Source: Neocallimastix lanati (nom. inval.) (Eukaryota; Neocallimastigomycota; Neocallimastigomycetes; Neocallimastigales; Neocallimastigaceae). From it: a DNA stretch of 52,500 bases. The notes under the pieces are model-generated. The model did no database searches, was not told where the DNA came from, and saw nothing but the letters and a program-made list of their open reading frames with translations. Positions 32,270 to 46,210 of the stretch are shown here, in pieces. A program made the translations under genes and the position numbers. Location: the NCBI GenBank assembly GCA_016946835.1, contig JACVTC010000116.1, positions 395,001 to 447,500 of the forward strand, written 5' to 3'. The number at the start of each line of letters is the position of its first letter. Position 1 is the stretch's first letter.

Positions 32270-32407
32270 ATGGATGAATCGGACTTTAGCAATATAACTA
32301 TTAAAGATGGCTTTGCCGGTGACTTAAAAGGATTTTTAGAAAAATTGAACTTGATCTTTATGATTAATTCAAAAAGATTTGAGAATGACGAAACTAAAGT
32401 AATCTAA
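32270..32407 (+). pseudogene. Gag N-terminus of a truncated Ty3/gypsy element
   Basis: ATG at 32270 opens 45 codons: MDESDFSNITIKDGFAGDLK, GFLEKLNLIFMINSKRFEND, ETKVI, stop. The pattern D-L-x-GFL … F-x-N-D matches the element A capsid (DLEGFL … FNNDAARV). The rest of Gag is missing: the sequence turns abruptly into an opposite-strand integrase fragment at about 32404-32408. Confidence 0.5.
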
Positions 32408-33816
32408 TGTTTAGGAATGAAACCATATGAAACCATAATTTGAGAAAAAAGGCGAGTAATTGGTAGATTCTTGTATATTCCATTATCGTAACTAAATTCT
32501 GCTAAGTAGAGAAAATAAACCCAGTTTGAACCTTTTAGGTTTGTGTAGCATCTAAGATATTTTTCAATAGCAGATTTCACCCTCTCCGTCAAACTGTTGG
32601 TTTGATGATGGAATGAAAAAGAAAATTTTAAAATGATATTAAATCCTTTATAGACATCGATCCAAAATTTTGAAGTAAATTTAGTTCCTCTATCGGAGAG
32701 AATATCATCAGGGAGATCGTAGTAGCGGAAAATAAAGTTGAGGAATTGCATTAGACAGGTAGGAATTAGTATATAATGAGACCAGCAAAGTTTTAAAGGC
32801 GAAGTTCCCGAAAATGGAGTATCAGAATTGGATGGATAATCCTAAGAAGGGAAGTAATCAGGTCTATAGGAAAGTGCATCTGGTTTACCCTTTGATGATC
32901 AAGAGCGATAAACGATTTTGAAATTGAATTCAAACAAAAAGAGTGAACAGCGTACAAATTTTTGAGTCGTTATTTAAGATTTCATTTGATAAAGTTGATC
33001 GATCCGAGAAAATGGTAAAAGGGAATGTTGGTACATTTAAGTAAGTGTCTCAATTGTTCTAAAGCAGAGATGATTGTTAAAAGTTCTTTATCCTATATAG
33101 GATAGTTTCTTTCAGTTTGAATAAGTAATCTGGAGAAAAAGGCGACAAATTGAATTTTATTATCCTTTGGAGAAGTTTAGAAAAGAATTGCACCAATAGC
33201 GAAATTACCGTTATCTGTTTCAACCATGAAGGGAAGATTGTGATTTGGATAATAAAGAACAGGAGTGTAAGAGAATTTAAATTCGATTTCATCAAAGGCT
33301 TTTTGAGAATCAGAAGACCATTTAAATTTTACATTTTTTCTAAGAAGAATATTAAATGGATGAGTTAGTTTAGTGAATCCAGTAATGAAAATGACGATAG
33401 TAGTTTGATAGTTCCTAAAAGTAATTGAAATTCTTTGGTGTTGGCCACTCTAAAATAGAAGAGATTTTAGCAGTATCAATATATATGCCCTCGGCTGATA
33501 TTCTATGTCCAAGAAAATCTATATGATATGTCGATTATATAGAGTCAAATAATTATAGATGAACTATAACAGTTTTGTTCCTTTTTGATTTTAAAGACTT
33601 CAAGATGGAACATTTATAATAAGGAGTAATTTACAAATATTCCTCAATGACTTTTCGAATTTCCTTATAAGAATGGAACCTTTTAACATTATTTCTGATT
33701 GTGCATAAAGATTTTAAATGATTTCTAGTATCTGCTTATATAGTATTCTTTAACCAAACAAATATTCTACTTAATTCTTCTATGTTGTAAATTTCCATTT
33801 TTGTTGCTTCAGTCAT
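32404..33816 (-). pseudogene. decayed, internally deleted Ty3/gypsy gag-pol
   Basis: Reading leftward: an ATG at 33816 (MTEATKMEIYNIEELSRIFV) soon stops; then the end of RT (GHRISAEGIYIDTAKISSIL, EWPTPKNF, about 33500-33430); RNase H pieces with many stops (VETDNGNFAIGAIL-like, DKELLTIISALEQL near 33060-33240); SKGKPDALSYRPDYFPS at 32850-32905; and an integrase fragment 32404-32751 (YYDLPDDILSDRGTKFTSKF, HHQTNSLTERVKSAIEKYL). Gag, protease, most of RT and the integrase zinc domain are deleted. It resembles element A in integrase. Stops and shifts are too many for function. Confidence 0.75.
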
Positions 33817-34150
33817 TATTGTCTTTATTTTAAATATATATATATTTTATTATTTATTATGCTATTACTAAAATATTATTTATAATTATTAATTATTATT
33901 GATAATTATTAAATACACACTGCTATCAAAATAAATTTATTCTTAACTTTGATACTAAAATATTACTATAAAATATTATTATAAAACTACTACTTAATTA
34001 ACGGATTATTCGTTTTTATACTTGTCCAAATTCTCGGTTGCATCTAATTATTATAAAGAAAATATTAAAAATAACTATACTAAGAAAAATAATTAGAGAT
34101 TTATTCGTTTTTATTCTGCTTCGAACTTCCAGATGCCTTTAATTGCATAA
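33817..34150 (-). other. leader-like region with repeated TTCGTTTTTAT motif
   Basis: Two copies of a motif, ATTCGTTTTTATACTTGTCC (about 34009) and ATTCGTTTTTATTCTGCTTC (about 34101), correspond to TCGTTTTTATTCTGGTTCGA in the element B leader (13788). It lies upstream of the gag remnant ending at 33816, so it is probably the same element's leader. Confidence 0.45.
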
Positions 34151-35461
34151 TATTTTAAGTTATTACTTTTTTTATTTTATTTTTATATTAATAAATATAT
34201 AATTAGATCTATTAAGTTGTATTTGCTATACCCAGATTTTCCATTTGTAATAATAATACTTATATATTTAAAAAATATTTACCAAACTAAAAAAATAATA
34301 TTCATTTACTATTATTAAAAACTGTTTTATTCTAGAATATTATTTTATAATTATTAATTTTTAAACTAATTAAAACACATTTATTTATATAAAAACTATA
34401 AAAATTATTATTCTCTTCACTATTTCTTTTCTTTCTTTTTATTTCTTAATAATATTATTTTTTTTTTTCTTTTTTTTTGTATAATTATTATTTTATTTAT
34501 TTATTTATTTATTATTAAAAATTATTAATAAAATTTTTAAATATTTTTTTATAAATTTTATAATTATATAATATTATTTAATAATTTATAATAATAAATA
34601 TTAAATTTTAAGTTTCATATATTATTTTCTATTATTTTTAAGTATTTTGGTGAAACTTGTATCAATTTCACATCCTTATAACTTTTAAATTAAATATTAT
34701 TTAAGAAATCTACCAGGTAATATACAGAATAAGGTTATAATAATGAGGCTTTATGTAGCATATCATATATGATATGCATAATGTTCATAAGATATTGATA
34801 ATACTTAACATACTTAAAATATATTATAAATTAAAAATTAATATGCTACTTGTAAAATAAAAATAATTATATTTTATTATTATTTTATTTCTAATAAATA
34901 AATAATCAAAAATATAAAAATATATGAATATATGTATATCTATTTAAATTTATTTCATAATTGATCTAGGTAATATATATATATATATATTTTATATATA
35001 TTTTATATTTTATTTTTTTTTTTAAAAAAAATTACTAGGTTTTACAATTTTAATCTAGGTAGTATATATATATATATATTTTATACATATTTTATTTTTT
35101 ATTTATTTTTTTTAAAAAAAAATACTAGGTATTACAATTATTTTACTATAATAAATAATAAATGTTTTTTCTTAATATTATAATTAAAAATTATATATAT
35201 AATATTAATAAAAATATTGTAAAAATATTTACAATTGCATAAAAGAATAATAAGGTTCTATTTAAATTTTGATTTAAGAATAAAAAATAAATATATATAG
35301 TTTTAATTAATGGAGAATAAATCTTAAAATTTTATATTTATTATTCATATATTTAATCAATTATTATAAATAATTTTAGTAGTAATAACGTTTTATCTAT
35401 CAAATGATTAAGTATAAATACACTATGCAAAATAATATAAATTAAATTTAAATTCAATTAG

Positions 35462-35495
<34 letters not shown>

Positions 35496-36345
35496 TAATA
35501 AATTTAGTAGCAGTAAAAGATATGTAAAATTTTTGAAGTCAAAAAAGAAAAATATTTTAAATATTTCATATTTTTATTTTAAAAGTATTAACTTTAAATA
35601 ATATAATTATTTATTAAAGTCTAAGGGAAATAATATAAGTATTATCAAAATTATAACTTTCATGTTATTATTTTAAGTTTAACAAGTATTATATGGAATA
35701 TGTTAAAATATACTTTAAATGAAAAAAAAATCTTTTTTATATAAAAAGTAAAATTACGATATTTTTGTATAGAAAAATTATATTGGAACAATTAATTTTA
35801 TTAATTATGGTTTTTGATATTAGTATTAATTATGATTTTTGATATTAGTAATAGAATTACTATTTAATTCATGAGTTATATTTTATATAAAACATACATT
35901 AATAATTAGTTATATATTGTATATTAATATAAAAATAAAAATATAAGAAATTATTTTTTTAAATGTTTCTTTTATTATTTATATAAAGTGTTTTTAATTT
36001 AATAATATTTACATGATTGAAAGTAACTCTAAAATGAGTATATATTATTTCTTTTTTAAATACTATATTAAAATAATGAAAAAAAAATAATAAAAAAAAT
36101 AAAATGAAAATAATGATAAAAATAAAACCAAAAATAAATAAAAGTAAAAAAAAAATAATAAAATAAAAAAATTTTTTAATAAAAAAAAACAATATTTAAT
36201 TTATTTAAAATATAAAAGAATATTTAAAAAATAAAAGAATAAAAATATTTAGATGTTTTTTAAATAATAATTTTAATTTATTAAAAATCTTATAATAATA
36301 ATTTATTAATTCCGAGTGAAGGTTTTTCTTTCAATTTATAGTATG
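34151..36345. other. AT-rich stretch without recognised gene
   Basis: Contains an imperfect tandem duplication at about 34965-35140 (each copy has a CTAGGTA start, a TA run, and a T-run/A-run palindrome followed by TACTAGGT) and an A32 run at 35461. No coding signal was seen. Confidence 0.45.
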
Positions 36346-36515
36346 TATATTTTATTTATTTTATATATTTTATATATATTATATATATTTTATTTATTTT
36401 ATATATTTTATATATATTATATATATTTTATTTATTTTATATATTTTATATATATTATATATATTTTATATTTTATTTATTTTATATATTTTATATATAT
36501 TATATATATTTTACT
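36346..36515. repeat. TTTATTTTATATAT minisatellite
   Basis: About four copies of a 45-50 bp unit made of TTTATTTTATATATTTTATA and TATATTATATATATTTTA. Confidence 0.8.
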
Positions 36516-37089
36516 AATTCATTATCATTATAAATTTAAAATAAAATATGTATTAACCTCAAATAAAATTTTTTGCTTTAATAATTATCAAATCTATTTC
36601 ATTAAGATTTAATAACAGTAATGTTGTAATATAAAAACCAAATTATTATATAATTAATAATAATCGATGCAAAATTTTGTATATATTTTAGATTTAATCA
36701 TTTATTATAAAAAATATTTTAAAGTATTTACATATTCTTAAAAAATTCTTTTTATATATATTTTTTATATAAATGTTCTTTAAAAATTATAATTAAAAAA
36801 AAAATTTAAGTTGTTTTAATCTTTTAACTATATTTTTTTTTTTTTTTTTTAAATTAAAAATTTAATTATTTCTTTTTTCAGCTTTATTAATTTTATATAT
36901 GTATTACAATAAATTTCAATATATTGAATATAAAAGTTAAAGTTTTAAACTTTTATTAAAGTTAAAAAGTATAAAAAATAATAAATATATAATATATTAT
37001 ATATATAATATATTATAATATCTTATAATTAGAGAATGAAGATGAAATATGAATTAAAATTGAATATTTAAATAATTAATAATTAAATA

Positions 37090-37123
<34 letters not shown>

Positions 37124-38797
37124 ATAAAAGAATAAATAATTAGATTTTATTATTAAATAAAATAAAATAAAATAAAATAAAATAAAATAAAATCATTAAA
37201 ATTTTTAAATTTTTAAATTTAAATATTAAACATTAAATTTTTTTTATTTAGATATTTATTTATTAATTTTTATTTAAATTTTTTTTATGTTCATTTATTT
37301 TAATTTTTTTTTTTTTTTTGCGTTTAAATATATTTTTTTACTTTTTATTTTTTTTTTCATGTATTTATTAATTATTTTTATTGAATTATTGAATCATTTA
37401 ATTTTTTAATTATTTATTTCATTATTCATATAATTTATTAATTATTTAATTATTCAAAAAATAAAATAAAAATTTAAAAATTAATGTTTTTAAAATTATT
37501 AATAAAATAATATATTAATAAGTATTATATTAATATAAATAATATTAATATTAAATATTAAAGTTCATAAATAATTAATTATCCTCATTTTATATTTTTT
37601 TTTTCAATTTTAATTTTATATATTTATATTATTTATTTTTTATTTTTTTTTATTTTTTTATTTTTATTTTTTTTTATTTTTTATTTTTAAAATTTTTTAC
37701 TACTTTTTTAATATTTTATTTTATTCATAAGAGAAGCTTTTATTTTTTTTATATATTTATTTTTTTAAATTTTAGTATTTTTTAACTTTCCTTGTTATAC
37801 AGAATACATTATACAAATAAAAGGAGATCATTATTATTTCATATATTAACTGAATTACTAAATCAATTTTTATTACCAATTAATAAAATTGTTCATAAAT
37901 GAGGTTATAAAGTTTTCTAATTTAAAATTTTGAATCTTAAAAAATTTAACATTTAAAAAGAATAATATATATTATTATTAAAAAAAAAAAAATAAAAAGA
38001 TAAAAATACAAAATAAAAAATAAATAAAAAAAAAAAGAGGAAATATAATAAATAAATAAATAATAAAGATTTAAGATATTGTACTATAAGAGAATTAAAA
38101 AAATTTAATTACAAATAATTATTTATATGTATATATAACTTTTTTATTTTCTTAACTTTATTCACATTCAACTTGTATTGTATTTATTAATACATTTTAA
38201 AAATATATATAATAATATATATCAAATTAAGATACCTAATTAAATTTTTAAATATCAACAGTATTTTATATCATTTTTTCATTAATGCTATTTTCTTATC
38301 AATTTAAATACAGAAAAATATAAATCAAATCTTATTATTTGATTCGTTATAAATTGTTTTATTAAATTTTTGTATATACATATATATATTATATAAATAA
38401 TATATAGTTTATTCAAATATATTTTAAAAAAGAAAAATATTTGAATTAATCGTTAATATTATAAATTTCCTTTTTATAATATTAATTTTTCGTAAATTAA
38501 TATTGTAAGTATTATATTATTAAATAATACCTTTATATATATATATATAAGGGTGTACTACATTCATTATAATTATATTTTGTATATATAATAAATAGAA
38601 TCAAATTAAAATTATATAAAAATATATTTTTTTCTATATTAAAAATATATATAAATTTAATATTAATATAATTGTTTTTTTTATTATAAAAATATGAATG
38701 ATACATCAAATAAATATGAAATTAAAAATATTAAAAATTATATATATATAAACAAATAAAAGTATAAAATAACTAAAATAAATATTTATAATTTTGT

Positions 38798-38848
<51 letters not shown>

Positions 38849-39006
38849 TATATATATATATATATTATTTTTTTATTATTATTTTTATTTTTCATATTTT
38901 GGATACTGTTGTAATTAAAGGATAATTGCCGAGCAAAGAAATAAATATAAGATATAGACATTATAGAATAATTAAAATAAATAGTAATAATACATTTTTA
39001 TATATC
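36516..39006. other. AT-rich stretch upstream of the BET gene
   Basis: Short (AAATA)n, (TTTTA)n and T-runs, including a T-run of about 45 bases at 38800. No gene recognised. The final 100-200 bp should include the BET promoter, but nothing distinctive is visible. Confidence 0.45.
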
Positions 39007-42000
39007 ATGAGTAAGGGTGACCAACATAAACAGGATTATGATATTGTAATGGATAATAATGGGTAAATTTTAAATTGATTATATTACTAATAAATAATTA
39101 TATGTATCATTATATTAAATATAAGATTTTATAATGAACAATATCATATATATATATAATTTTGTATTTTTAAACTTCAAAAAAATTAAAGAAAATGATT
39201 TATTTAAAAAATATATAAATTAATAGTTGTTACAGTCCAATTGATCAGACTGATGATTCAGAAACGAATATAAACCAAATAAAAATTTTGAAAAATATTC
39301 AAACGCAAGTATGTATTATATATATATATATAATATATATATATATAATATTAGTAATTAATATCAGACATATATTTGTTAAAAAGAAATTTGATAGAGT
39401 ATAATTATTATTTGATGTTAATTGTAAATGTATCAAATAAATATTATATTTTTTATTATTAAAGGTATTAAGTCCACCTAATAGTGAACCAGTCTCAAGT
39501 TGTACAGTTGTAAATTCATACATTAATAGTAATAGTTGTAGTGGTAGTAGTAGTTTTCATAATCAATCATTATATGGAAATTATAAAAATAAAAATGATA
39601 ATGATACAGAGTATAATAAAATAGGGGAAGTGAATAATCAGAAAGTTAATGTGGATAATAAAAAAAATGAAAAAGATGATAAAGAAATAAAAGAAGGAAA
39701 TAAATTAGATGAAAAAAATGATTCAAAAATAATTGTTAAAAAAAGTAATACAAAAATAAAAGAGAGTAAAGAAAATAATAAAAAGGATGATTATGGAATA
39801 AATAATAGAAAAGATATTGAGTTAGATAAAAATAATAAAGAAAAAGACATTAAAACACATAGTCAAAATCAAAATAAGGATAAAAATAATATTGAAATAA
39901 ATAATCATAATAAAAAAGAAAATAATGTTGAAAAAAATAATGAAAAATCGAAAAAATCATCAGAAATAAAGAAGGATGTAGAAATAAAAAAAGATAATAT
40001 AGCATGTTTTATAAAAGAAGAAAAATTTTCAAAAGAAAATGAAATAAATATCAAAGATAAAGATAAACAAAATAATGAAAATATAAATACATCAATCGAT
40101 TCTAATTTACTACTAAATAATGAAATAAAAGAAAGTGAAGATATTGAAATGACAGATGTTAATAAAGAAAATAATGAATCTGATATTAAAGAAGATGTTG
40201 AAATGAGAGAAGTAAAAAATGAAGAATTAAATATTAATAAAGAAGAGGATGTAGAAATGAAAGATGTAAAAGAAGAGGAAAATGTGAATAAAGTAAAGAA
40301 AGAAAATGAAATTGAAAAAGAACATAAGGAAAATGAAGAAGCCAAAGAAAATGATAATAATAGTAATAAAGAAAATATTTCAATGCCACCAGAACATATA
40401 AAAATATGTACATCAATAGTAAAGAATTTAAAACGACATAATGATTCTGGTCCATTTTTAAAGCCAGTAGATCCAGTAGCTCTTGGTATACCAGATTATT
40501 TTACAATAATTCATCATCCAATGGATATTTCTACTATCGAAAAAAAGTTAAAATCATCTTCATACAAAAATATTGATGAATTTATTGATGATTTTAGCTT
40601 AATGTTTAAAAATTGTTATGAATATAATGGAATTCAACAACCGGTTTCATTAATGGCAAAAAATTTAGAAATTTCATTTAATAATCAATTAAATCATTAT
40701 TACCATGAGGTATATAAAACAAATTATTATATTTAGTTATAGTAATGATAATAATAATGGTAATAATAATAAATAATAATAAATATATGGTAAATTAATT
40801 TTTTTTATAATAAATTAAAATAGATTAATTCTTCAGAAGAATCTTCTTCAAGAGAAATTATAAATACTACAAGCAAAGTAAATATATATATATATTATAC
40901 ATATATATATTTTAAATAAATATTTAACTTGAATTATTAGTTATTATTATTATTATTATTATTATTAATTTAATGGCATTAATTAATTAATTAATTAATT
41001 ATTCTTTTCAAAATAAATAAAAATAAAAATATTCTCAAAATATATATATATATTTTTTAGGACAAAATACATAATATAACAGATACCAAAAATTCATCAA
41101 CAAAAAATAATAGAAAGACAGGAGGTAAAACCACTAATTCAATATATAAAAAGAGAAATTATAATAATAATAGTTTTTATAGCTGTCTATATAAGAAGAG
41201 TAGTAGTAGGTTAATGAAATTAACAGGTGAAATGGTTGTTTGTACAGATGTCTTGAATGAAATTTTAAAAAAACGTTATGAACATATAAGTTACCCCTTC
41301 TTACAACCTGTAGATCCTGTCGCCTTAAATATTCCAGATTATCCACTCATTATTAAAACTCCAATGGATATTTCAACTATTCAAGAAAAATTGGATTCTG
41401 GTATTTATTTAAAAAAGAAAGAATTTGAGGATGATTTTAGACTTATCTTTAAAAATTGTTATCAATATAATCCGGAAGGGACTGATGTATATATCTTAGG
41501 AAAACAATTAGAAGAAATATTCAATGAATACTGGAGTATGTTAAAAATTTTAATTATTATTAATTATTTTATTATAATTTTAATTTTTTTTTTTTATTTA
41601 TTTCTTTATTATATTTAATCATATAGTTATATTATTTAAGAAATATTTAAATATTTATATTATATATATATTTAATAGTAATAATAATATATTTATAATA
41701 ATATATTATAATATATATAATATTAATATTTTTATTTTTATTTTTAATATAAATATATATATATAAAACATTTTAATTTTTTATTTTTATTTATGAATAT
41801 TTATATATATATAAATTTTCATATAAGATTATTATAATGATCGTTATGAAAAATCATTACAACCACCAGAACCTGTAAAGTCAAATATTACTAATCATAA
41901 TCATAATAAAAAATCTTCAACAGCAAATCATACCAACTCAACATCTACAACTACTTCAAGAAAAAATTCACATACTAATTCACATAAAGTTTCATCACAA

Positions 42001-42468
42001 CAAAATACTACAACAACTGAAATGAAGGATAAAATTATTGAAGATAATATAGAGAAACCTATAGAAAGTCAAATTACTACTTCTAATAAAAAAAATAGTC
42101 ATTCTAGTGATCATAAATCTCAATCTCAACAACCTCAACCTATTCCAAATCATGATCATGCAACAATAACTCCAAAAGTATCCTCTAAGTCCAAAAAACG
42201 TTCTGTATCAACTACAATAAAAACCACTAAATCCAAATCATCCAAATCTTCAACAGTAACTCAAACGAAACAAACTAATCATAAATCATCTGTTAAAAAG
42301 GATACCAAGAAAAAAGGAGCCACAAAAGTTGTAAAGAAAAGAAAACTTAATATGATTGATAATGAAGAAAAGGAAGAAATTATAGATGATTTTGAAAAAG
42401 CAGAAGAATCCGATAATGATGGTAAATAAATAAATAGTAATAATATATTTATATATATTATAAAAAAT

Positions 42469-42499
<31 letters not shown>

Positions 42500-42557
42500 A
42501 TATAAATATATAAAAACGATATTCAATAAATATAATATATTAACAAATTTATTATTA

Positions 42558-42592
<35 letters not shown>

Positions 42593-43489
42593 ATTATTAA
42601 CTATTATTGTCATTAATTGCATTAATTATTAATTATTGTTGTTATTGTTATTATTTTTTTTTTAAATATTTATGTCAAAATTAATTAATAAATAAAATAG
42701 AATTATTAAAATTAGAAATAGAAGAACTACAAAAAACATTGCAAACATGTACCGCACGACTTACTATGCTTTTAGAACAAAAAAGTGATTCTCTAAATAA
42801 AAAATTACCACCATCTAAAAAATCAAGTGCTGCCAATACAAATTCTTATACCGTTACCTCTACTTCTCATACCACTAAGAATAGAAGACAAGCATCTCAT
42901 TCTACTACAACTAAAAAGATATCTCGAAATCAAAAGAATAATAAATTATCTTCAAAGCAATTTAAAGCAAAACATAAATCAAATCACAACTTTACTATTG
43001 ATATTCCAAAAGAAAAATATATAGAAGAAGAGGAAGAAGAAATTGAAGAAGAGATAGAAGAGGAAGAAAATAATAATACTTATTCTTTTCCATCATATGA
43101 AGATTATGAAAATCCTAAATCACGACGTGGAGTTAAGGCTTCCCGTACTGATCGGGATTCCCCTTCACCAACCTATGTTGAAACATATGAAGAACCTGAA
43201 CCTGTCATCCCATCTACCAACGAAAAATCAACTAATTCAAAGAAAAAGGGTAAAAAAAGAAAGACTACTACCACTACCACTACCACCGCCACCACTACCA
43301 CTACCACTACCACAAAGCCCACCACTTCATCACGAAGAAGGGGTAATAAAAGAAATAATAAACGTAATAATACCAATAATGATATAAATAACTATGAAGA
43401 AAAGTTTATACCAAAAACAAATGGTAATTATTAATATTATTTTTTTTTTTTTTAAAAAAACGAATAATTGAATAAATAAAAATTATTAA

Positions 43490-43555
<66 letters not shown>

Positions 43556-44282
43556 TTTATCAATTTATTTATTTATTTGTTATATATTATTATAGTATCT
43601 TTTAATATACCGTCTTTAAATATGGATCAAAAAAGAGAAATTAGTGATTGTATAAATAAACTTCCATTAGAAAAAATGTGCGAAGTTGTTCAAATTATTC
43701 AAGAATCCATGCCATTAGTAAGTTTTATTTATCTATTTATTTCATTTGTTTTTCCTTCAATAAAAATTTATATTATTATTTATTAAAATTAAATATGTAT
43801 ATGCAGTAATTTTAACTAATTTTATATTTATTAATTAATATTAAATTATTTTATTTAAACAAATTTATATAAATTTATATAAATATTTATTTATTTATTA
43901 ATTTAAAATAGGAAACTGGCCAAGAAGAAATTGAATTAGATATTGATTCTTTTGATACAACAACATTATGGAAATTATATCAATACGTTAAAGATAATCA
44001 AAAAAAACCTAAAAAAGAAATAAGAAAGGAAAGAGTCAATATTAAAAAAAGAAGTAAGTTTTCCTTTTATATATTTATTGTATTTTAAATAAAAGTTTAA
44101 TTTATAAAAAAAAAAAAAATATTAAACAATTATTTTTGTTTATTTTATTAATATATATATATATATATTATATTTAATTTTTGAAAATTATAGTTAAGAA
44201 TGAAATCATAGATCAAAGCGATGATTCCAGTAATTCATTATCAGATTCTGATTCTGATGATTCATTTAATAGTAGTGAATAA
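39007..44282 (+). CDS. BET-family double bromodomain protein, ten exons
   Basis: Exons: 39007-39062, 39227-39308, 39465-40709, 40824-40877, 41061-41535, 41828-42421, 42701-43423, 43596-43717, 43912-44053, 44194-44282. Every junction is GT…AG and keeps phase, giving 1193 residues plus TAA. Order: MSKGDQHKQDYD… N-terminus; a Lys/Asn/Glu-rich acidic stretch (about 100-350); bromodomain 1 (about 354-458); bromodomain 2 (about 531-655); a Ser/Thr/Lys/His-rich linker with an acidic run; poly-Thr; NET domain (about 1086-1150); a short Ser/Asp tail (SLSDSDSDDSFNSSE). BET proteins (yeast Bdf1, animal BRD2/3/4) bind acetylated histones in the nucleus and recruit transcription machinery. Length and domain order fit the family. 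A closer paralogue name cannot be given. Confidence 0.93.
40386..40700 (+). other. bromodomain 1 of the BET protein
   Basis: Contains SGPFLKPVDPVALGIPDYF, HHPMDISTIEKKL and FKNCYEYNG. The acetyl-lysine-binding Asn is residue 434. The WPF shelf Trp of animal BETs is Gly here. Entirely within exon 3. Confidence 0.9.
41214..41880 (+). other. bromodomain 2 of the BET protein (split by intron 5)
   Basis: Contains YPFLQPVDPVALNIPDYP, KTPMDISTIQEKL and FKNCYQYNPEG (binding Asn is residue 616). The shelf residue is Tyr. The last helix crosses the intron at 41536-41827: NEYW continues as NYYNDRYEK in exon 6. Confidence 0.9.
43596..44010 (+). other. NET (extra-terminal) domain of the BET protein
   Basis: Exon 8 gives MDQKREISDCINKLPLEKMC, EVVQIIQESMP, and exon 9 EIELDIDSFDTTTLWKLYQY, VKDN. 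This is the ET domain pattern that binds short basic/hydrophobic motifs of partner proteins and separates BET from other bromodomain families. It is split by the intron at 43718-43911. Confidence 0.88.
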
Positions 44283-44327
44283 ATAAATAAACAATTAAAT
44301 ATAATTAAAAAAAAAAAAAAAAAATAC

Positions 44328-44377
<50 letters not shown>

Positions 44378-44807
44378 CAAAAATAAATTAGATATTTTTA
44401 ATTTATTTATTTAATTTTTAATGGACTATTAATAATATTTATAATAATAATAATAATAATAATAATAAAAGAAAAAGAAAATCATAAATACAAAATTATA
44501 TTATCTACTACTTATATTTTTATTTTTATTTTTATTTATATTTTTTTTTTTACAAATTAAAATTATATAAAGACTACCAAAACGTAAAAAAAAAAAAAAA
44601 AAATAGTATATACAACACAATACAATTATTGTAGTAATAATGAATCCAATACAAATACAAAGCAGAATAAATCATTAACAATAATTGAATAAATTATTTA
44701 TATTTTATTTTATTTATTTATTTATTTATTTATTTTTTTTTTTTTTTTTTTTTTTTAATTCAATTTAAATTTACATAATATTTAAAAGTATTTTTTCTTT
44801 TTTAAAA

Positions 44808-44838
<31 letters not shown>

Positions 44839-44880
44839 TTAATATTTAATAAATAATAAAAAATAATATAATTAATATGA
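44283..44880. other. low-complexity 3' flank of the BET gene
   Basis: Runs of A (about 44306-44374) and T (about 44734-44756), and TA/TAA repeats. No gene seen. Confidence 0.5.
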
Positions 44881-45040
44881 TATATTTTTATTTTTATTTT
44901 TATTTTTATTTTTATTTTTATTTTACTTTTTATTTTATTTAATCTGTACTTTATATTCTACTATTTATTTTATTTTATTTTATTTAATCTACACTTTATA
45001 TTATATTCTACTAATATATTTTATTTTATTCATTTTTATT
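44881..45040 (+). repeat. short block of the TTTTA/CTGTACTT satellite
   Basis: (ATTTTT)n followed by TTTAATCTGTACTTTATATT, CTACTATTTATTTTATTTTA and a diverged TTTAATCTACACTTTATATT. The same orientation as the right arm at 24010-25292. Confidence 0.75.
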
Positions 45041-45271
45041 CAAATTTTATTATCATAATCTATATAAACATTTTTATTAATAATGATTTTTATTTTATAT
45101 TTTCATATTTTATTTTATATATATATAATATATATATATATAATTTTTTTTTTTTTTTTCTGTACTAATTTTTTTCTTTAAAAATTAATTTTATTTATTA
45201 TTCTAAAATGTATATTTTGAAATAAAGAAAAAAAAAAAATAAATAAATAATTGCAATAATAGTAATAATAG

Positions 45272-45332
<61 letters not shown>

Positions 45333-45908
45333 TTTTTATTATTCTATTTATAATAAAAATAATAAAATATTAAATTATAATAATAAATAATTTATAATAA
45401 TTAATAAAAATATTTTGTTTTATTTAATTTATTTTTATAATATTTTATTATATATATATTTATTTATTTTATTTTACCTTTTTTTTTTTTTTTTTTTTTG
45501 TTTTTGTTTTTGTTTGTTTGTTTGTTTGTTTTCAAGAAATTGACAAAAATAAAAAAAAAAGTATTATATATAATTATAAAATACAAACAATAAATAAAAT
45601 ATAAAACATTAATGAGAAAATTTTATAATTTTTTTTTTTTTTTGATATTTTTAATAATCTCAAAAATAATGTTGTATTATATATATATATATAAATATAT
45701 TAAAAAATTATATATATATATAAAGATGGATAGGAGGTTAAAACTTTTATAATAAATTTTTTTATAAGAAAATACATAAAAAAAAAAAAAAAAAAGAGCA
45801 ATAAATTAAAGAAAAATTCGACTTTTTTTTTTTTTTTTTTTTTTTTTTTATTTTTATATTTTTTATTTATTTGTTTGTTATTTATTTGTTTGTTATTTTT
45901 TAATTTGT

Positions 45909-45950
<42 letters not shown>

Positions 45951-46166
45951 GCCTCTTTTCTCTTCTCAACATTAAAAAAAAAAATTATTATCACAATTAT
46001 TATTACATATATTTTTTTTATTATATTTAATTCTACTATCAATACTTTTTTTTTTTTTTTTATTTTTGATTTGTTATATTCTATTTTGTATATTTTTATA
46101 TATTTAAAAAGATTAAGAAAAAATTAAAAGGATTTTATTTATAACAATTTATTTTCCTATTTATAG

Positions 46167-46210
<44 letters not shown>

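Noticed and set aside
43097-43387. 96-codon overlapping frame with Pro/Leu runs
   Set aside because: An alternative phase of BET exon 7; the Thr-rich frame keeps phase with both neighbouring exons.
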